Of a stretch of DNA of 64,000 bases, positions 16,900 to 27,111 are shown piece by piece. The DNA is taken from assembly GCA_052180195.1 (NCBI GenBank), contig CP197469.1. The stretch is one strand, 5' to 3'. Source of the stretch: Gottfriedia sp002574545 (GTDB taxonomy: Bacteria > Bacillota > Bacilli > Bacillales > Bacillaceae_G). Both the position numbers and the translations under genes were made by a program. Position 1 is the stretch's first letter, and each line of letters opens with the position of its first letter. The notes under the pieces are model-generated. The model was not told the origin of the DNA, made no database searches, and was given only the letters and a program-made list of their open reading frames with translations.

Positions 16900-17796
16900 T
16901 CAGCTTTTTTTATTAAATTCACTTCTTAATTCATCAATATACTTTTTATCATCAGATGAAAGAGGAGGATACTGATTTCGAACACATCCAACATAAAAAG
17001 GACGATGAAAAGGATTAATCAATTCGATGGCAATGACTTCCCCAGATTGTATGAGTGCTTCATTTTGTACAACAAAGTCTGTGCCAATGGTGATCGCAAC
17101 ATTTTCTTTGACAGCACTTCTAATGCTATCGAGATTATTTGACGTGAATAATATGTCAGTCTTATTTTTTAAAAACTCTTCATAATACCATTTCAAATAA
17201 TGCTCATCATGAACAACTAAAGTTTCGTTTGTTAAATCGTCTATTGTTAATTGTTTACAATCAGCAAATGGGTGATTTTTACTCACACAAACATTAATTT
17301 TAACTTCTTGAAAGATATCGAAGACCATTTCTTTATTCTTTTTTATTAATTCATCGTATATCCAAATTAAACCAAAACGTAAATTTTTTTCTTTTACATC
17401 ATTTAAAATATCTAATGAATTTTTTCCATGAACTTTAATTTTTGACTTTGGATTTACATCTTTAATCAGTTTGATTAAATTTACTATATAGTGCATTAGT
17501 CCAGGAACAGAAGCGATTGTAATCTCATTTTGTATTTCATTACTGTTTATTGCTAACTGTTTTAAATTTTCTGCATGTGCTAGCACATTAAGGGATTTTT
17601 CTATTAATTTCTCTCCCTCTGGTGTTGGAAACGTTCCTTGTCGTAAACGAGTAAAAATTTTAAAACCAAATTCTTCTTCTAAATTATTTATAGCTTGAGA
17701 GATTGCCGAAACAGAAATATGTTGGTTTTTTGCTGACATAGATAGTGATTTAGTTTTCGAAACATCAACAATATAGGCTAAATGGTCTAAATTCAT
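16900..17796 (-). CDS. LysR-family transcriptional regulator
   Basis: A 298-residue DNA-binding regulator. The N-terminal winged helix-turn-helix reads SMSAKNQHISVSAISQAINN followed by LEEEFGFKIFTRLRQGTFPT; the C-terminal periplasmic-binding-like effector domain covers about residues 90-290. The ATG is preceded by AGGAG in TTAAGGAGAAAAA. It is divergent from the secreted nucleotidase gene, with a 129-bp intergenic region where both promoters must lie, so it may control that gene. The ligand is unknown. It is a clear paralogue of the LysR at 61438-62337. Directly after its stop, past a run of seven A, another frame stays open for about 27 codons (see rejected list). Confidence 0.88.
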   Translation of the reverse strand: MNLDHLAYIVDVSKTKSLSMSAKNQHISVSAISQAINNLEEEFGFKIFTRLRQGTFPTPEGEKLIEKSLNVLAHAENLKQLAINSNEIQNEITIASVPGLMHYIVNLIKLIKDVNPKSKIKVHGKNSLDILNDVKEKNLRFGLIWIYDELIKKNKEMVFDIFQEVKINVCVSKNHPFADCKQLTIDDLTNETLVVHDEHYLKWYYEEFLKNKTDILFTSNNLDSIRSAVKENVAITIGTDFVVQNEALIQSGEVIAIELINPFHRPFYVGCVRNQYPPLSSDDKKYIDELRSEFNKKS

Positions 17797-17925
17797 TTTT
17801 TCTCCTTAAGAAATCGTTAACATCGTTTAAGTATAATTAAATATATTTTAACCTATTTTAATTTTATAATAATTTTCGGGAATGATTTTTAACGAAATCC
17901 TAATAAACACATAAGGGGAATAATA

Positions 17926-20900
17926 ATGAGGAGAAAGAATCGCACAAATACGAAAGCGTTATCATTTTCGTTAGCTTTATCTTTATTAAGTTTGTCAGTT
18001 ATGAGTACGCCGGCGTATGCTACACCAAAAAAGGCTGAGCCTGTAAATGTACTTGCATCCAAGAAAAAAGGTGAGAAGGATTTAGTAAATTTCCGAATTA
18101 TGGAAACGACAGATATCCATACAAATTTATTAAACTATGATTACTACAAGGATGCAGAATATGAAAAAGTTGGCTTAGCTAAAACTGCTACTTTAGTAAA
18201 GCAAGCTCGAAAAGAAGTTCAAAATAATGTATTAGTTGATAATGGGGACTTAATACAAGGTACTCCACTCGGAACTTATGAAGCTAAAATTGACCCATTA
18301 AAAAAAGGAGAAGTTCATCCTGTATTTAAAGCAATGAACATAATGGGTTATGATATTGCGACTTTAGGTAATCATGAATTTAATTATGGGTTAGACTTTT
18401 TAAAGGAAGCATATAATGATGCGGATTTTCCGTACATAAATGCAAACGTTTACGCAGATGATCACGATAACAATCCTAATAATGATCAAAATAAATTTAA
18501 TCCATATAAAATTATTAAGAAAAAAGTAATTGATGAACAAGGGAAGAAGCAAGTTATTAAAATCGGCTTTATTGGGTTTGTACCACCGCAAATTAATGAG
18601 TGGGACAAGGCAAATCTTGATGGAAAAGTTATTACTAAAAATATAGTAGAAACAGCTAAAAAATTCATTCCTAAAATGAGAAAAGACGGTGCAGACGTAA
18701 TTGTCGCAATGACTCACTCAGGATTTAATGTGAATAAAGAAAATACAGAAGACGTTATTTATTCATTAAGTGAAGTACCTGGTATTGATGCGATTACATT
18801 TTCTCATACACATAAAGTCTTTCCAGCAAAAACAGAGGCTACACTTGATGCATTATTTTTAGGTCCAGATAAAAAACCTTTAGCGGGTGTTGATAATGCA
18901 AAAGGTACAATCAATGGTGTACCAGCAGTTCAAGCAGGATATGGCGGTGGTTCATTAGGGTTAATTGACTTAACGCTAAAAAAAGAAAAAGGAAAATGGT
19001 TAGTAGTAAACTCTCAGTCTTCTACTAGAGAAATTTGGGCTGATGTAAAAGATCCTATTACTGGTAAAACAAAAACCGAGAGTACAGTAGATCCAGATCA
19101 AGAAATCGTAAATGCTATTAAACCAAATCATGATGCAACAGTTAAGTATGTAAATACACCAATTGGAACAACTACAGATGATATTCATAGTTACTTTTCA
19201 TTAATCCAAGATGATCCATCGATTCAAGTTGTTACAAATGCACAAAAATGGTATGTTGAAAAATATATTGCTGAAAAGAAACCAGAATATAAAGAATTAC
19301 CAATTTTATCAGTAGGAGCACCATTCAAAGCTGGCCGCAATGGTGTAGCAGAATATACTGAGATTAAAAAAGGCGATCTTACAATAAGAAGTGCAGGCGA
19401 TCTTTATCTTTATGATAATACGTTAAAAGCAATTAAAGTAAAGGGTTCTGTTGTTAAAGAATGGATTGAAATGACGGCAGGTAAATACAATCAAATTGAT
19501 CCTAATAAAACAGAAGAACAAGCATTATTAAATCCAGCTTTCCCTGTTTATAACTTTGATGTAATTGATGGTGTTAACTATCAAATTGATGTAACAAAAC
19601 CAGCAAAGTATGATATAAACGGAAATCTAGTTAATAGTAATTCAAGCCGCGTACTAAATTTAACTTATAATGGACAACCCATTGATCTAAATCAGGAATT
19701 CATCGTTGTAACAAATAACTATCGTGCAGGTGGCGGTGGTAATTTCCCAGGTGTTAAAGGTAGCGAGCTTGTAGTAGATTCTGCTGATGAAAACCGTCAA
19801 ATCTTAATGGATTACATTTCCGAATCGAAAACAATTACTCCAACAGCAGATAATAACTGGTCAATCGCACCAATTAGTGGAAATGTAAATGTAACATTTA
19901 CAACTTCACCAAGAGCGGAAGAATTCATAAAGCCTAATAGTAATATTGCATTTACAAATAAAACTGATAGTGCAGGCTTTGGAATTTTTAAATTAGATTT
20001 AAATAGTGCAAAAAAAGAGAATATCAAGGTTCAATTATTAGGCTTAAATGATCTTCATGGTCAGCTTGATACAGATACAAAAATTACGCTTAATGGACAA
20101 GAAGTATTAGCTGGCAGCATGGAATACACAGCAGCAGCAATGAAACAACGCGAAGCAGAAAATCCAAATACATTACTTGTCCATGCAGGGGATATGATTG
20201 GTGGTAGTCCGTTAATTTCAGCATTATTCCAAGACGAACCAACTGTAGAAGTAATGGAAGCGATGGGATTTGATGTTGGTACAGTAGGAAATCACGAATT
20301 TGATGAAGGCATTTCTGAATTAAAGCGAATGATTAACGGCGGCGAGCATCCAAAGGGGACAAAAGGATATGATGGAATGAATTTTCCAATTATCGCTGCG
20401 AATGCATATGATACTGCGACAGGGCAATTAATCACAGAACCTTATGCAATCAAAGAAGTTGGTGGTAAAAAGATTGGGTTTATCGGGGTGGTAACACAAG
20501 AAACACCAAATATGATTGTACGAAAAGGAAATGAAACACTTGAAATCCGAGATGAGGTAGAAGCAATTAACCATTATACGGATATTCTTAAAAAACAAGG
20601 AATTGGAGCAATCGTCGTATTAGCTCATAATCCAACCCTTCAAACAGGTAAAGCCGATTTATATGATGCAACTGATATTGCAGAAAAAGTTGATGATGAA
20701 GTCGATGTTATTTTTGCTGCTCATAATCATGTATTTAATGATAAAGAAGTTGATAATAAATTAATCGTACAAGCTTATTCTTATGGCTCTGCATTTTCAA
20801 ATGTAGATTTAGAATTAGATGCTGTAACAGGCGATATTGTTAAGAAGGAAGCTGAAGTAGTAACAGTTTATCAAAAAGACTATACACCTGACCCAACGAT

Positions 20901-21513
20901 TTCTACGATTATGAAGAAATATGAAGATTTAATCGCACCAATTAAAGCTGAAATTGTTGGTGACTCTATGCAAACTTTACCAAAGGGCTATCCATCTTCT
21001 GACACTTATGGCGATTTTGCACTAGGCAACTTAATTGCAGATGGGATGAAAGCTGCGATGAATGCTGACTTCGCAATGATGAACGGTGGAGGAGTTAGAG
21101 CACAACTTAACGCTGGTCAAGTTACATTTGGTGATTTATTCGCAATTCAGCCATTTGGAAATGTATTAAATAAAGTAATGCTTAGCGGACAAGACATTGA
21201 AGCAGTATTAAATAATCAAATTACAGATAAGGGTTTAGATTTCCATATCGCAGGATTTAAATATACTTGGGATTCAACAACTAGAAAGGTAGTAGACATC
21301 TTTTTAAAGGATGGTAGTAAAATTGATCCTACTAAAGAATATTCAGTTGTAGTAAACAACTATATGTACGGTAATATAAAATACGGTATTGGCGAACGTT
21401 CAACTAATTTAGAAGTTGGACCAGAAGATCTACAAGCAACAGTAGATTATGTTAAATCACTTCCAAGACCTTTCGTTTATGAGGTAGAAGGAAGAATTAA
21501 AAAAGTAAATTAA
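17926..21513 (+). CDS. Secreted double-headed 2',3'-cyclic phosphodiesterase/nucleotidase (YfkN-like)
   Basis: A 1195-residue exported enzyme. The signal peptide ends near residue 32 (STPAYA). The first calcineurin-like phosphoesterase (about 55-370) has RIMETTDIHTN, NGDLIQGTPLG and LGNHEFNYG metal-ligand motifs, followed by a 5'-nucleotidase C domain ending in YRAGGGGNFPG (CpdB-like). A second copy starts near residue 704 with LLGLNDLHGQ, AGDMIGGSPL and VGNHEFDEG, and its C domain has MMNGGGVRAQLNAGQ (UshA-like). This tandem layout is that of B. subtilis YfkN, which releases phosphate from extracellular nucleotides. Unlike YfkN, no LPXTG wall anchor follows; the protein ends in EVEGRIKKVN, so it is probably released. 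No gene follows in its transcript (terminator 21519). Confidence 0.9.
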   Translation: MRRKNRTNTKALSFSLALSLLSLSVMSTPAYATPKKAEPVNVLASKKKGEKDLVNFRIMETTDIHTNLLNYDYYKDAEYEKVGLAKTATLVKQARKEVQNNVLVDNGDLIQGTPLGTYEAKIDPLKKGEVHPVFKAMNIMGYDIATLGNHEFNYGLDFLKEAYNDADFPYINANVYADDHDNNPNNDQNKFNPYKIIKKKVIDEQGKKQVIKIGFIGFVPPQINEWDKANLDGKVITKNIVETAKKFIPKMRKDGADVIVAMTHSGFNVNKENTEDVIYSLSEVPGIDAITFSHTHKVFPAKTEATLDALFLGPDKKPLAGVDNAKGTINGVPAVQAGYGGGSLGLIDLTLKKEKGKWLVVNSQSSTREIWADVKDPITGKTKTESTVDPDQEIVNAIKPNHDATVKYVNTPIGTTTDDIHSYFSLIQDDPSIQVVTNAQKWYVEKYIAEKKPEYKELPILSVGAPFKAGRNGVAEYTEIKKGDLTIRSAGDLYLYDNTLKAIKVKGSVVKEWIEMTAGKYNQIDPNKTEEQALLNPAFPVYNFDVIDGVNYQIDVTKPAKYDINGNLVNSNSSRVLNLTYNGQPIDLNQEFIVVTNNYRAGGGGNFPGVKGSELVVDSADENRQILMDYISESKTITPTADNNWSIAPISGNVNVTFTTSPRAEEFIKPNSNIAFTNKTDSAGFGIFKLDLNSAKKENIKVQLLGLNDLHGQLDTDTKITLNGQEVLAGSMEYTAAAMKQREAENPNTLLVHAGDMIGGSPLISALFQDEPTVEVMEAMGFDVGTVGNHEFDEGISELKRMINGGEHPKGTKGYDGMNFPIIAANAYDTATGQLITEPYAIKEVGGKKIGFIGVVTQETPNMIVRKGNETLEIRDEVEAINHYTDILKKQGIGAIVVLAHNPTLQTGKADLYDATDIAEKVDDEVDVIFAAHNHVFNDKEVDNKLIVQAYSYGSAFSNVDLELDAVTGDIVKKEAEVVTVYQKDYTPDPTISTIMKKYEDLIAPIKAEIVGDSMQTLPKGYPSSDTYGDFALGNLIADGMKAAMNADFAMMNGGGVRAQLNAGQVTFGDLFAIQPFGNVLNKVMLSGQDIEAVLNNQITDKGLDFHIAGFKYTWDSTTRKVVDIFLKDGSKIDPTKEYSVVVNNYMYGNIKYGIGERSTNLEVGPEDLQATVDYVKSLPRPFVYEVEGRIKKVN

Positions 21514-21518
21514 CAATA

Positions 21519-21566
21519 AAAAGAGCTGTCCAAATCGGTAGAACTGATTTGTGACAGCTTTTTTTA
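21519..21566 (+). terminator. Rho-independent terminator
   Basis: AGCTGTC (21524-21530) pairs with GACAGCT (21553-21559), and inside it CAAATC pairs with GATTTG. Seven T follow. Confidence 0.85.
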
Positions 21567-21839
21567 GTTCTGTGTGAAATAATTATTAGGAGCAAAAATA
21601 TAATTCATTCATTAATCTGGACCATAAATTATTCCTTTTTTGTAACATGTCACGCAAGCTTTCGTTTTAGTAGTTGTTATAATTTAAGTATGTGGAATTC
21701 TAGGGGCAAATTTGCTGTTTTGAGAGCAATATAAATATAAAATGGGGTGGATTAATACTTATAGATTTTTAAAGTTTTAAAGGATTTATAGATGATTCTT
21801 TGGTAAATTCTACCTTGATTTTCTATCTTATTATGAAAG

Positions 21840-21871
21840 AAATGACGTGGGCATAATTACACGTCATTTTC
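21840..21871. terminator. Hairpin, possible terminator of an unidentified transcript
   Basis: AAATGACGTG (21840-21849) pairs perfectly with CACGTCATTT (21860-21869), loop 10 nt, followed by a short T run. No gene that it would terminate is visible on either strand nearby. Confidence 0.5.
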
Positions 21872-22090
21872 TAATTTAAATAAAAGAAAGTGGAATCCAA
21901 TATAATTTCATTATTTTTCTATTTTGATTAATGTTCTTGATATTCACCCAACTTTTACTCTCCGAAAAAACGAAATTTCGACATTTTTAATAAGGTTTTA
22001 CTAAAAAATAATACAAAATTCTTTGTTGTTAGATTATTAAATACATATCTTTACATCAGTTTTCTTTAATGAAAATTGATTAAATCGTAT

Positions 22091-22107
22091 AAAATCCCCC
22101 AATTTAC
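22091..22107 (+). promoter_or_regulatory. C-rich element shared by the two subtilase leaders
   Basis: AAAATCCCCCAATTTAC resembles AAATTCCCCCAAATT at 52796-52810 and AAATTTCCCCAATAC at 52927-52941. It is 148 bp upstream of the protease start. A run of C is rare in this AT-rich DNA, so a common regulator site is possible. Confidence 0.3.
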
Positions 22108-22254
22108 TCTTTATAAAGGAGCATATACATTTAAATTGTACTTAGTTATCTATAAGGAGGGAAGGAAGTAAAGATAAGATTCTGAATATTAAAAATCTTT
22201 AATTGGATAGGATTTTTTTAAAAATAATTTCTTAATTGGGGAGAGTAAAAAAGA

Positions 22255-25200
22255 ATGAATAAGAAGTTCATTTATAAAGCTTCAGCCCTTACGTTAGGGG
22301 TAGGTTTAGTTTCAAGTAGTCTATTAAATACATATACTAGTTTCTCGTCTAAAGTACATGCTGCTGAAAAAATTACAAAAGCAGAACAAATCTTAGCCTC
22401 ATTATCAAAAGAAGAACGCGATGCATTGACTAAACTTCAAGTATCTGAAAGTGATGGATTGCATGGTTTTGATGAAAAAGAACTACATGAAGATAAAGAT
22501 ATTCCTGTTATCGTCGAGTTCAAGTCTATGCCTGAAAAAGTTGCAATGCTCGACGCAGCTGTTAAAGGTAAGGAACTAACAGGATCCAAAGCAAAAGATA
22601 ACGTTAATAAAGAACATTCAACTTTTGAAGCCGATTTAGAAAGAATTTTGCCACAGGCGAAAGAAAAAGGTGGTAAAAAATCTTATAAAATAACTCGTTC
22701 ATTTAAAACAGCCTACAATGGAGTTTCAATGAATCTACCTGCGAAGGAAGTTAAGACGCTTCTTCAGTCGGACGCCGTAAAAGCGGTTTATAAAAGTGCT
22801 ACAGTTTCGATTGAACTACCAACGACATCAAAATCTAGTGCGGAAGAAGAGTCTACTAAGAGAATAGAAAGCATTCCATTTTTAGGGGTGGACAAGTTAC
22901 ATAATGAAGGAATTACGGGTAAAGGCGTAAAAGTTGGAGTTATTGATACTGGTATTGATTATCACCATCCGGATCTACAAGATGCTTATAAAGGTGGATA
23001 TGATTTTGTAGATAATGATAATGATCCGATGGAAACTACATACGATGATTGGATAAAGGCTGGAAGTCCGGCGCCTCCGGAAGGTGCTGTAACATACTAT
23101 ACCGATCATGGTACGCATGTTTCAGGTACGATTGCTGGGCGAGCAAAAAACTCGAGCGGTATAGCTGCAAAAGGAATTGCTCCAGACTCAGAGTTATATG
23201 GCTATCGTGTTCTTGGGCCATATGGGACAGGAGGGCTTGATGCTATCTTAGCTGGGATTGATCGAGCGGTTTCGGACGGGATGGATGTTATTAATCTATC
23301 ATTGGGTATTGATATTAATGATCCTCAATATCCAACGAGTACAGCAATCAACAATGCGGTTCTTAATGGTGTCACAGCTGTTGTATCGGCAGGAAATAGT
23401 GGACCTAGTAGTTATACACTTGGTTCTCCAGGAGCAGCTGCATTGGCGTTGACTGTTGGAGCAAGCAGTACACCAATAACTGTAGCAAAATATACGGGAG
23501 TTTTAGAAGGCGTATCAAACAAATCCTATAATTTAAGCAATCTCTATTCAGACTTTATCTCTGATCTCAAATCATTTAATCAACAATCGATGGACATTGT
23601 TGATTTAGGAGTTGGACTGGATTCAGACTACAAAAATAAAGATGTAAATGGAAAATGGGTCTTAGTCAATACAGGAACGCTTGGTACGCAAACTAAAGTT
23701 ACTTATGCAAAAGCACATGGAGCACTAGGAGTAATAGCGTATAATAATATACCAAATGCAGGCCCTACGAACTTTGTCAGAGAGGATCAAAATTTCATTC
23801 CTACATTTAGTATGAGCTACGAACAAGGATTGGATTTTAAAGCACAAATTGCTGCAGGCCATAACAAATTGACATTTAAAGATTATACTGAAGGATTTAC
23901 AGATGGAGACAAGTTAGCTTATTTCAGTTCTCGAGGACCTTCACGTCAAAATTATGATATGAAACCGGAAATCACAGCACCAGGAGTAAGTGTTTTATCA
24001 ACTGTACCTGCTTATGACATTTATAAAAACGATCCATCTAATTATCAGTTTGCCTATAATCGAATGTCTGGTACATCTATGGCTGCTCCGCATGTAACGG
24101 GAATTTCTGCTTTATTACTACAAGCAAATCCTAAGCTTCAACCAGGTGATATTAAGACGATTTTGATGAATACAGCTAAACCATTAGCAGATAAATATAG
24201 TGTGTTTGAAGTAGGAGCAGGACGTGTAGATCCTTATCAAGCCGTTCACACAGGAATGGAAATAAGCGTAGAAGATAAAACGCCTATTACAATGAATGGA
24301 AAAACTGTCAACACAAAAGAGGTAACCGGAGGACTAAGCTACGGTAGCATTTATGCTGGAGAAGATGCATCAATTAAGAAAATGGTAAACTTCCGTAATT
24401 TTGAAGATAAAGCAAAGAAATTTGATATAGCAGTCAATTATCAAAAGGATGCTGCTGGATCTCTAGATGCTAATTCAAATGAAGTAAAATTAGTTATTCC
24501 TACTACTATTTCAGTAGAGGCATTTGAATCAACAAAAATACCTGTTTCAATAAAAGTCCCAGCGACAGCTAAACCTGGTGTTTATGAAGGGTATCTGATC
24601 ATAACGAACCAGAGCGATAAAAACGAACAATACAGGGTACCTTTTAGTGTACGAACTACTGAAGAAGGAATTGACTCTACAGGTCTTTCAACGAATGTAA
24701 TATCACCATACCAATTACAAGAGACTGTAAACAGTTCTGCAACTTGGCACGTTCGATTAAATTTCAAATTAAAATCTCAGATGAAATGGCTAGATTTAGT
24801 AGTAGTAGATGGAAAGACTGGCCAGGATATAGGATATTTAGAATCTATTCCTGTAAACACACTATATGATGGTACGAATTATTTTGTAGAAAGAATATTT
24901 GAAGGCAAATACTATGCATTTACAGGAGATCCAGATCATCCAATTTCTTCTAAAGTAAGCTATGCAAAACCTGGGTATTACAAAATTAAAATGATTGGAA
25001 CAAGCGAACGAGACAATATTTTTACCTCTTCAAATGATATTTATGTAGACCCATTTAGTCCTACAATTACAACATCTTTAGATGGAAATGAATCACCTGT
25101 TGTAAATGAATATCAACCAGGAGTAAAAACAGTTCCAGTTCAAGTTAAAGTTTTCGATAATGAAGTGGATAAGATGGTTGCTTCTGGAATGGATGTTAAT

Positions 25201-26367
25201 CAATCGATTAATACGTTTAATTATTCGATTAATGGTAACCGAAATCCTGTACTTCCCGTAGGAAATGATGGCATAGCAAACTTTAATTTGCCAATCAGTG
25301 AAACAGCTTCATTTACGAAATTTACAGTAAATGGATTAGATGGGGCAAAAAATTCTAGTCCTAAGAAAAATTACTACTTTGTTAAAGCAGGCACACCATA
25401 TGCGTCAATTATGTCTGACAAAACAAATGTAAAAATGGGGGAGACAGTATCTACAACCCTTCATTTAAATAACGTACAAAAAATTAAAACAGCAGAGTGG
25501 ACTTTAAGTAACATTGGGACAAGCTTTGAGATTGTAGAAGCTAAAGGTAATGAAGGACTTGCAAGTTACGGTGACTACGAGGTGACAGTTTCAACCACAG
25601 GTAACACGTCAAAAGTAAAACTAGTAATGAATGGAACGAGCACAATTAGCGGGAATTTAACTGCTATTAATCTGAAATTAAAAGCCAAGGATACATCATT
25701 TACATTAAGTACATCAATCAATCCGACACTATCTTGTACAGATGAACTAGGCAAAACGACTTCTGTTTCATCTACAGGCATGGATTTCAAAATACAACCA
25801 ACGTTCTCAGAAATATTTGGGACATTAAGAGGGTATGGAGTAGCATTAACCCCTGATTGGACAAAACTTGGTGCATCAATCCGAATAATCGATGCAGATG
25901 GTAATGTGTATGATGGTACTTCTAGCATTGGTAAAGGTGGAGATTATCGAATTTCAAAACTTCCAATAACTGATAAACCATTCACATGGGAAATGAAACT
26001 GCCTGGACATTTCACGATGAAGCGCCAAATTCAAATAGGTTTCGATAAGAATGGCAGTATCTCAGGTCAGTTACTATTATATTACAATGGTATGGCCGGG
26101 TCATTCTACGATTATGGGGTTGCTGGTGATGTGAATCAAGATAATGTGGTCGATATACTAGATGCATTATACATCCAAACATATTGGGGTAGTGACAAAC
26201 GAGAAGCAGATATAAATTTTGATGGAAAAGTTAGTGCTAAGGATCTTGAATATGTAGAATTGAATTATTTAAAACAAAATATGGATGTAGACAATGCACC
26301 AAAACCGTTGAAGAAGTTCAAGTCGGCAACATTAGAAAGTATTAAAAGAGAATTAGGTATTCAATAA
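22255..26367 (+). CDS. Secreted subtilisin-like serine protease (Vpr type) with cohesin-like and dockerin-like modules
   Basis: A 1370-residue exported S8 protease. The signal peptide ends near residue 36 (SSKVHA), followed by an I9-type propeptide. Catalytic residues are D231 (VIDTGIDYHHPDL), H285 (DHGTHVSG) and S608 (GTSMAAPHV). The long gap between H and S holds a PA insert (about 410-550), as in B. subtilis Vpr. After the catalytic domain come beta-sandwich modules. One, at about 1045-1180, beginning YASIMSDKTNVKMGE, looks cohesin-like. Near the C terminus GDVNQDNVVDILDALY and a second DINFDGKVSAKDLEYV form a dockerin-type pair of calcium loops (about 1289-1346). No LPXTG or S-layer domain is seen. 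Single-gene transcript with terminator at 26391. Confidence 0.9.
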   Translation: MNKKFIYKASALTLGVGLVSSSLLNTYTSFSSKVHAAEKITKAEQILASLSKEERDALTKLQVSESDGLHGFDEKELHEDKDIPVIVEFKSMPEKVAMLDAAVKGKELTGSKAKDNVNKEHSTFEADLERILPQAKEKGGKKSYKITRSFKTAYNGVSMNLPAKEVKTLLQSDAVKAVYKSATVSIELPTTSKSSAEEESTKRIESIPFLGVDKLHNEGITGKGVKVGVIDTGIDYHHPDLQDAYKGGYDFVDNDNDPMETTYDDWIKAGSPAPPEGAVTYYTDHGTHVSGTIAGRAKNSSGIAAKGIAPDSELYGYRVLGPYGTGGLDAILAGIDRAVSDGMDVINLSLGIDINDPQYPTSTAINNAVLNGVTAVVSAGNSGPSSYTLGSPGAAALALTVGASSTPITVAKYTGVLEGVSNKSYNLSNLYSDFISDLKSFNQQSMDIVDLGVGLDSDYKNKDVNGKWVLVNTGTLGTQTKVTYAKAHGALGVIAYNNIPNAGPTNFVREDQNFIPTFSMSYEQGLDFKAQIAAGHNKLTFKDYTEGFTDGDKLAYFSSRGPSRQNYDMKPEITAPGVSVLSTVPAYDIYKNDPSNYQFAYNRMSGTSMAAPHVTGISALLLQANPKLQPGDIKTILMNTAKPLADKYSVFEVGAGRVDPYQAVHTGMEISVEDKTPITMNGKTVNTKEVTGGLSYGSIYAGEDASIKKMVNFRNFEDKAKKFDIAVNYQKDAAGSLDANSNEVKLVIPTTISVEAFESTKIPVSIKVPATAKPGVYEGYLIITNQSDKNEQYRVPFSVRTTEEGIDSTGLSTNVISPYQLQETVNSSATWHVRLNFKLKSQMKWLDLVVVDGKTGQDIGYLESIPVNTLYDGTNYFVERIFEGKYYAFTGDPDHPISSKVSYAKPGYYKIKMIGTSERDNIFTSSNDIYVDPFSPTITTSLDGNESPVVNEYQPGVKTVPVQVKVFDNEVDKMVASGMDVNQSINTFNYSINGNRNPVLPVGNDGIANFNLPISETASFTKFTVNGLDGAKNSSPKKNYYFVKAGTPYASIMSDKTNVKMGETVSTTLHLNNVQKIKTAEWTLSNIGTSFEIVEAKGNEGLASYGDYEVTVSTTGNTSKVKLVMNGTSTISGNLTAINLKLKAKDTSFTLSTSINPTLSCTDELGKTTSVSSTGMDFKIQPTFSEIFGTLRGYGVALTPDWTKLGASIRIIDADGNVYDGTSSIGKGGDYRISKLPITDKPFTWEMKLPGHFTMKRQIQIGFDKNGSISGQLLLYYNGMAGSFYDYGVAGDVNQDNVVDILDALYIQTYWGSDKREADINFDGKVSAKDLEYVELNYLKQNMDVDNAPKPLKKFKSATLESIKRELGIQ

Positions 26368-26390
26368 TTTTGGATAGTCTTCAAAAAAAT

Positions 26391-26430
26391 GAAAAGCCAC
26401 AAGTAGATTATTTTCTTTGTGGCTTTTCGT
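26391..26430 (+). terminator. Rho-independent terminator
   Basis: GAAAAGCCACAA (26391-26402) pairs with TTGTGGCTTTTC (26417-26428), a perfect 12-bp stem. Confidence 0.8.
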
Positions 26431-26644
26431 TATAAAAGAAACGATCCTAAACTTTTTCTAGTAAAAAAGTAAGCGCCCAAATCTAGTACACATTTCCTGT
26501 TCTTAAAACAGAATATTCAAAAAACATTGTCAAAAATAGTTTCGTATATTAATATTAACTGTAAGCGAATACATATGCCGTTGCCAATTCTTTCCTTATG
26601 GTTAGGATTTTGTGCGGAATACCTGTTTTGCGGGAGGAAATAAA

Positions 26645-26962
26645 TTGTACAGTAAAGATACGATCTATTTAATTGGAGATGCAAAGACTTCATCGAATAA
26701 TCCGATTATGCAGAAGTATAATGCATTTTTTATTGGACTGGTAGTCGATCGGACAAGCCATTTAATTGTTGATGCTGATTGCTCAGCTACAATTTCTTTA
26801 ACTTCATCTTTTGTACAGCATCTATTCGTTGGACAATCAATGCTAGATTTGGATGGGGTAATAGAAGAAATTAATACACGCTATTTCGGGTCTTCCCAAA
26901 AAGCTTTGGCAGTAGCCTTTAAAAATGCACATATAAAATACACACAAATAATTGAATCTTAA
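26645..26962 (+). CDS. DUF3870-family protein
   Basis: A 105-residue cytoplasmic protein of the DUF3870 type, beginning YSKDTIYLIGDAKTSSNNPI and containing FIGLVVDRTSHLIVDADCSA, where the aspartate/cysteine pair is typical. The function of the family is not known to me. A TTG start at 26645 is chosen because GGGAGG (26632-26637) precedes it with 7-nt spacing; a GTG at 26612 lacks a ribosome site. It is monocistronic, with a strong terminator at 26991, and precedes ykfB-ykfC on the same strand. Confidence 0.75.
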   Translation: MYSKDTIYLIGDAKTSSNNPIMQKYNAFFIGLVVDRTSHLIVDADCSATISLTSSFVQHLFVGQSMLDLDGVIEEINTRYFGSSQKALAVAFKNAHIKYTQIIES

Positions 26963-26990
26963 AACGCTGCTTTATCTATTTTCGTAGATG

Positions 26991-27038
26991 AAATCCAGCT
27001 ATTAGTAGGGACGTCCCTTTCTAATAGCTGGATTTTTT
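26991..27038 (+). terminator. Rho-independent terminator
   Basis: AAATCCAGCTATTAG (26991-27005) pairs with CTAATAGCTGGATTT (27021-27035), followed by T residues. The loop contains the palindrome GGGACGTCCC. Confidence 0.85.
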
Positions 27039-27111
27039 ATTTAATAGAAGGTTTTTTAAACAATCAGAGGTATTGGAACAAACTTAAATCTAATAGGAAA
27101 GGACAAAAACG

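Larger units (their letters stand above)
21567..22254. other. 688-bp non-coding interval ahead of the first subtilase
   Basis: No ORF with a ribosome site. It contains TATAAT at 21679-21684 (possible -10), a perfect 10-bp hairpin at 21840-21869, and the C-rich element at 22091-22107 that also occurs upstream of the second subtilase. AAGGAGGGAAGG at 22154-22165 has no start codon at a usable distance. A small RNA ending at the 21840 hairpin is possible but unproven. Confidence 0.45.

Noticed and set aside
16829..16905. Frameshifted extension of the LysR protein
   Set aside because: Past the AAAAAAA at the end of the gene, another frame stays open for about 27 codons with protein-like content (ADYARRLSDELM). 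However, the regulator already has the normal length and equals its 299-aa paralogue, so the extension is probably chance or an unrelated remnant.
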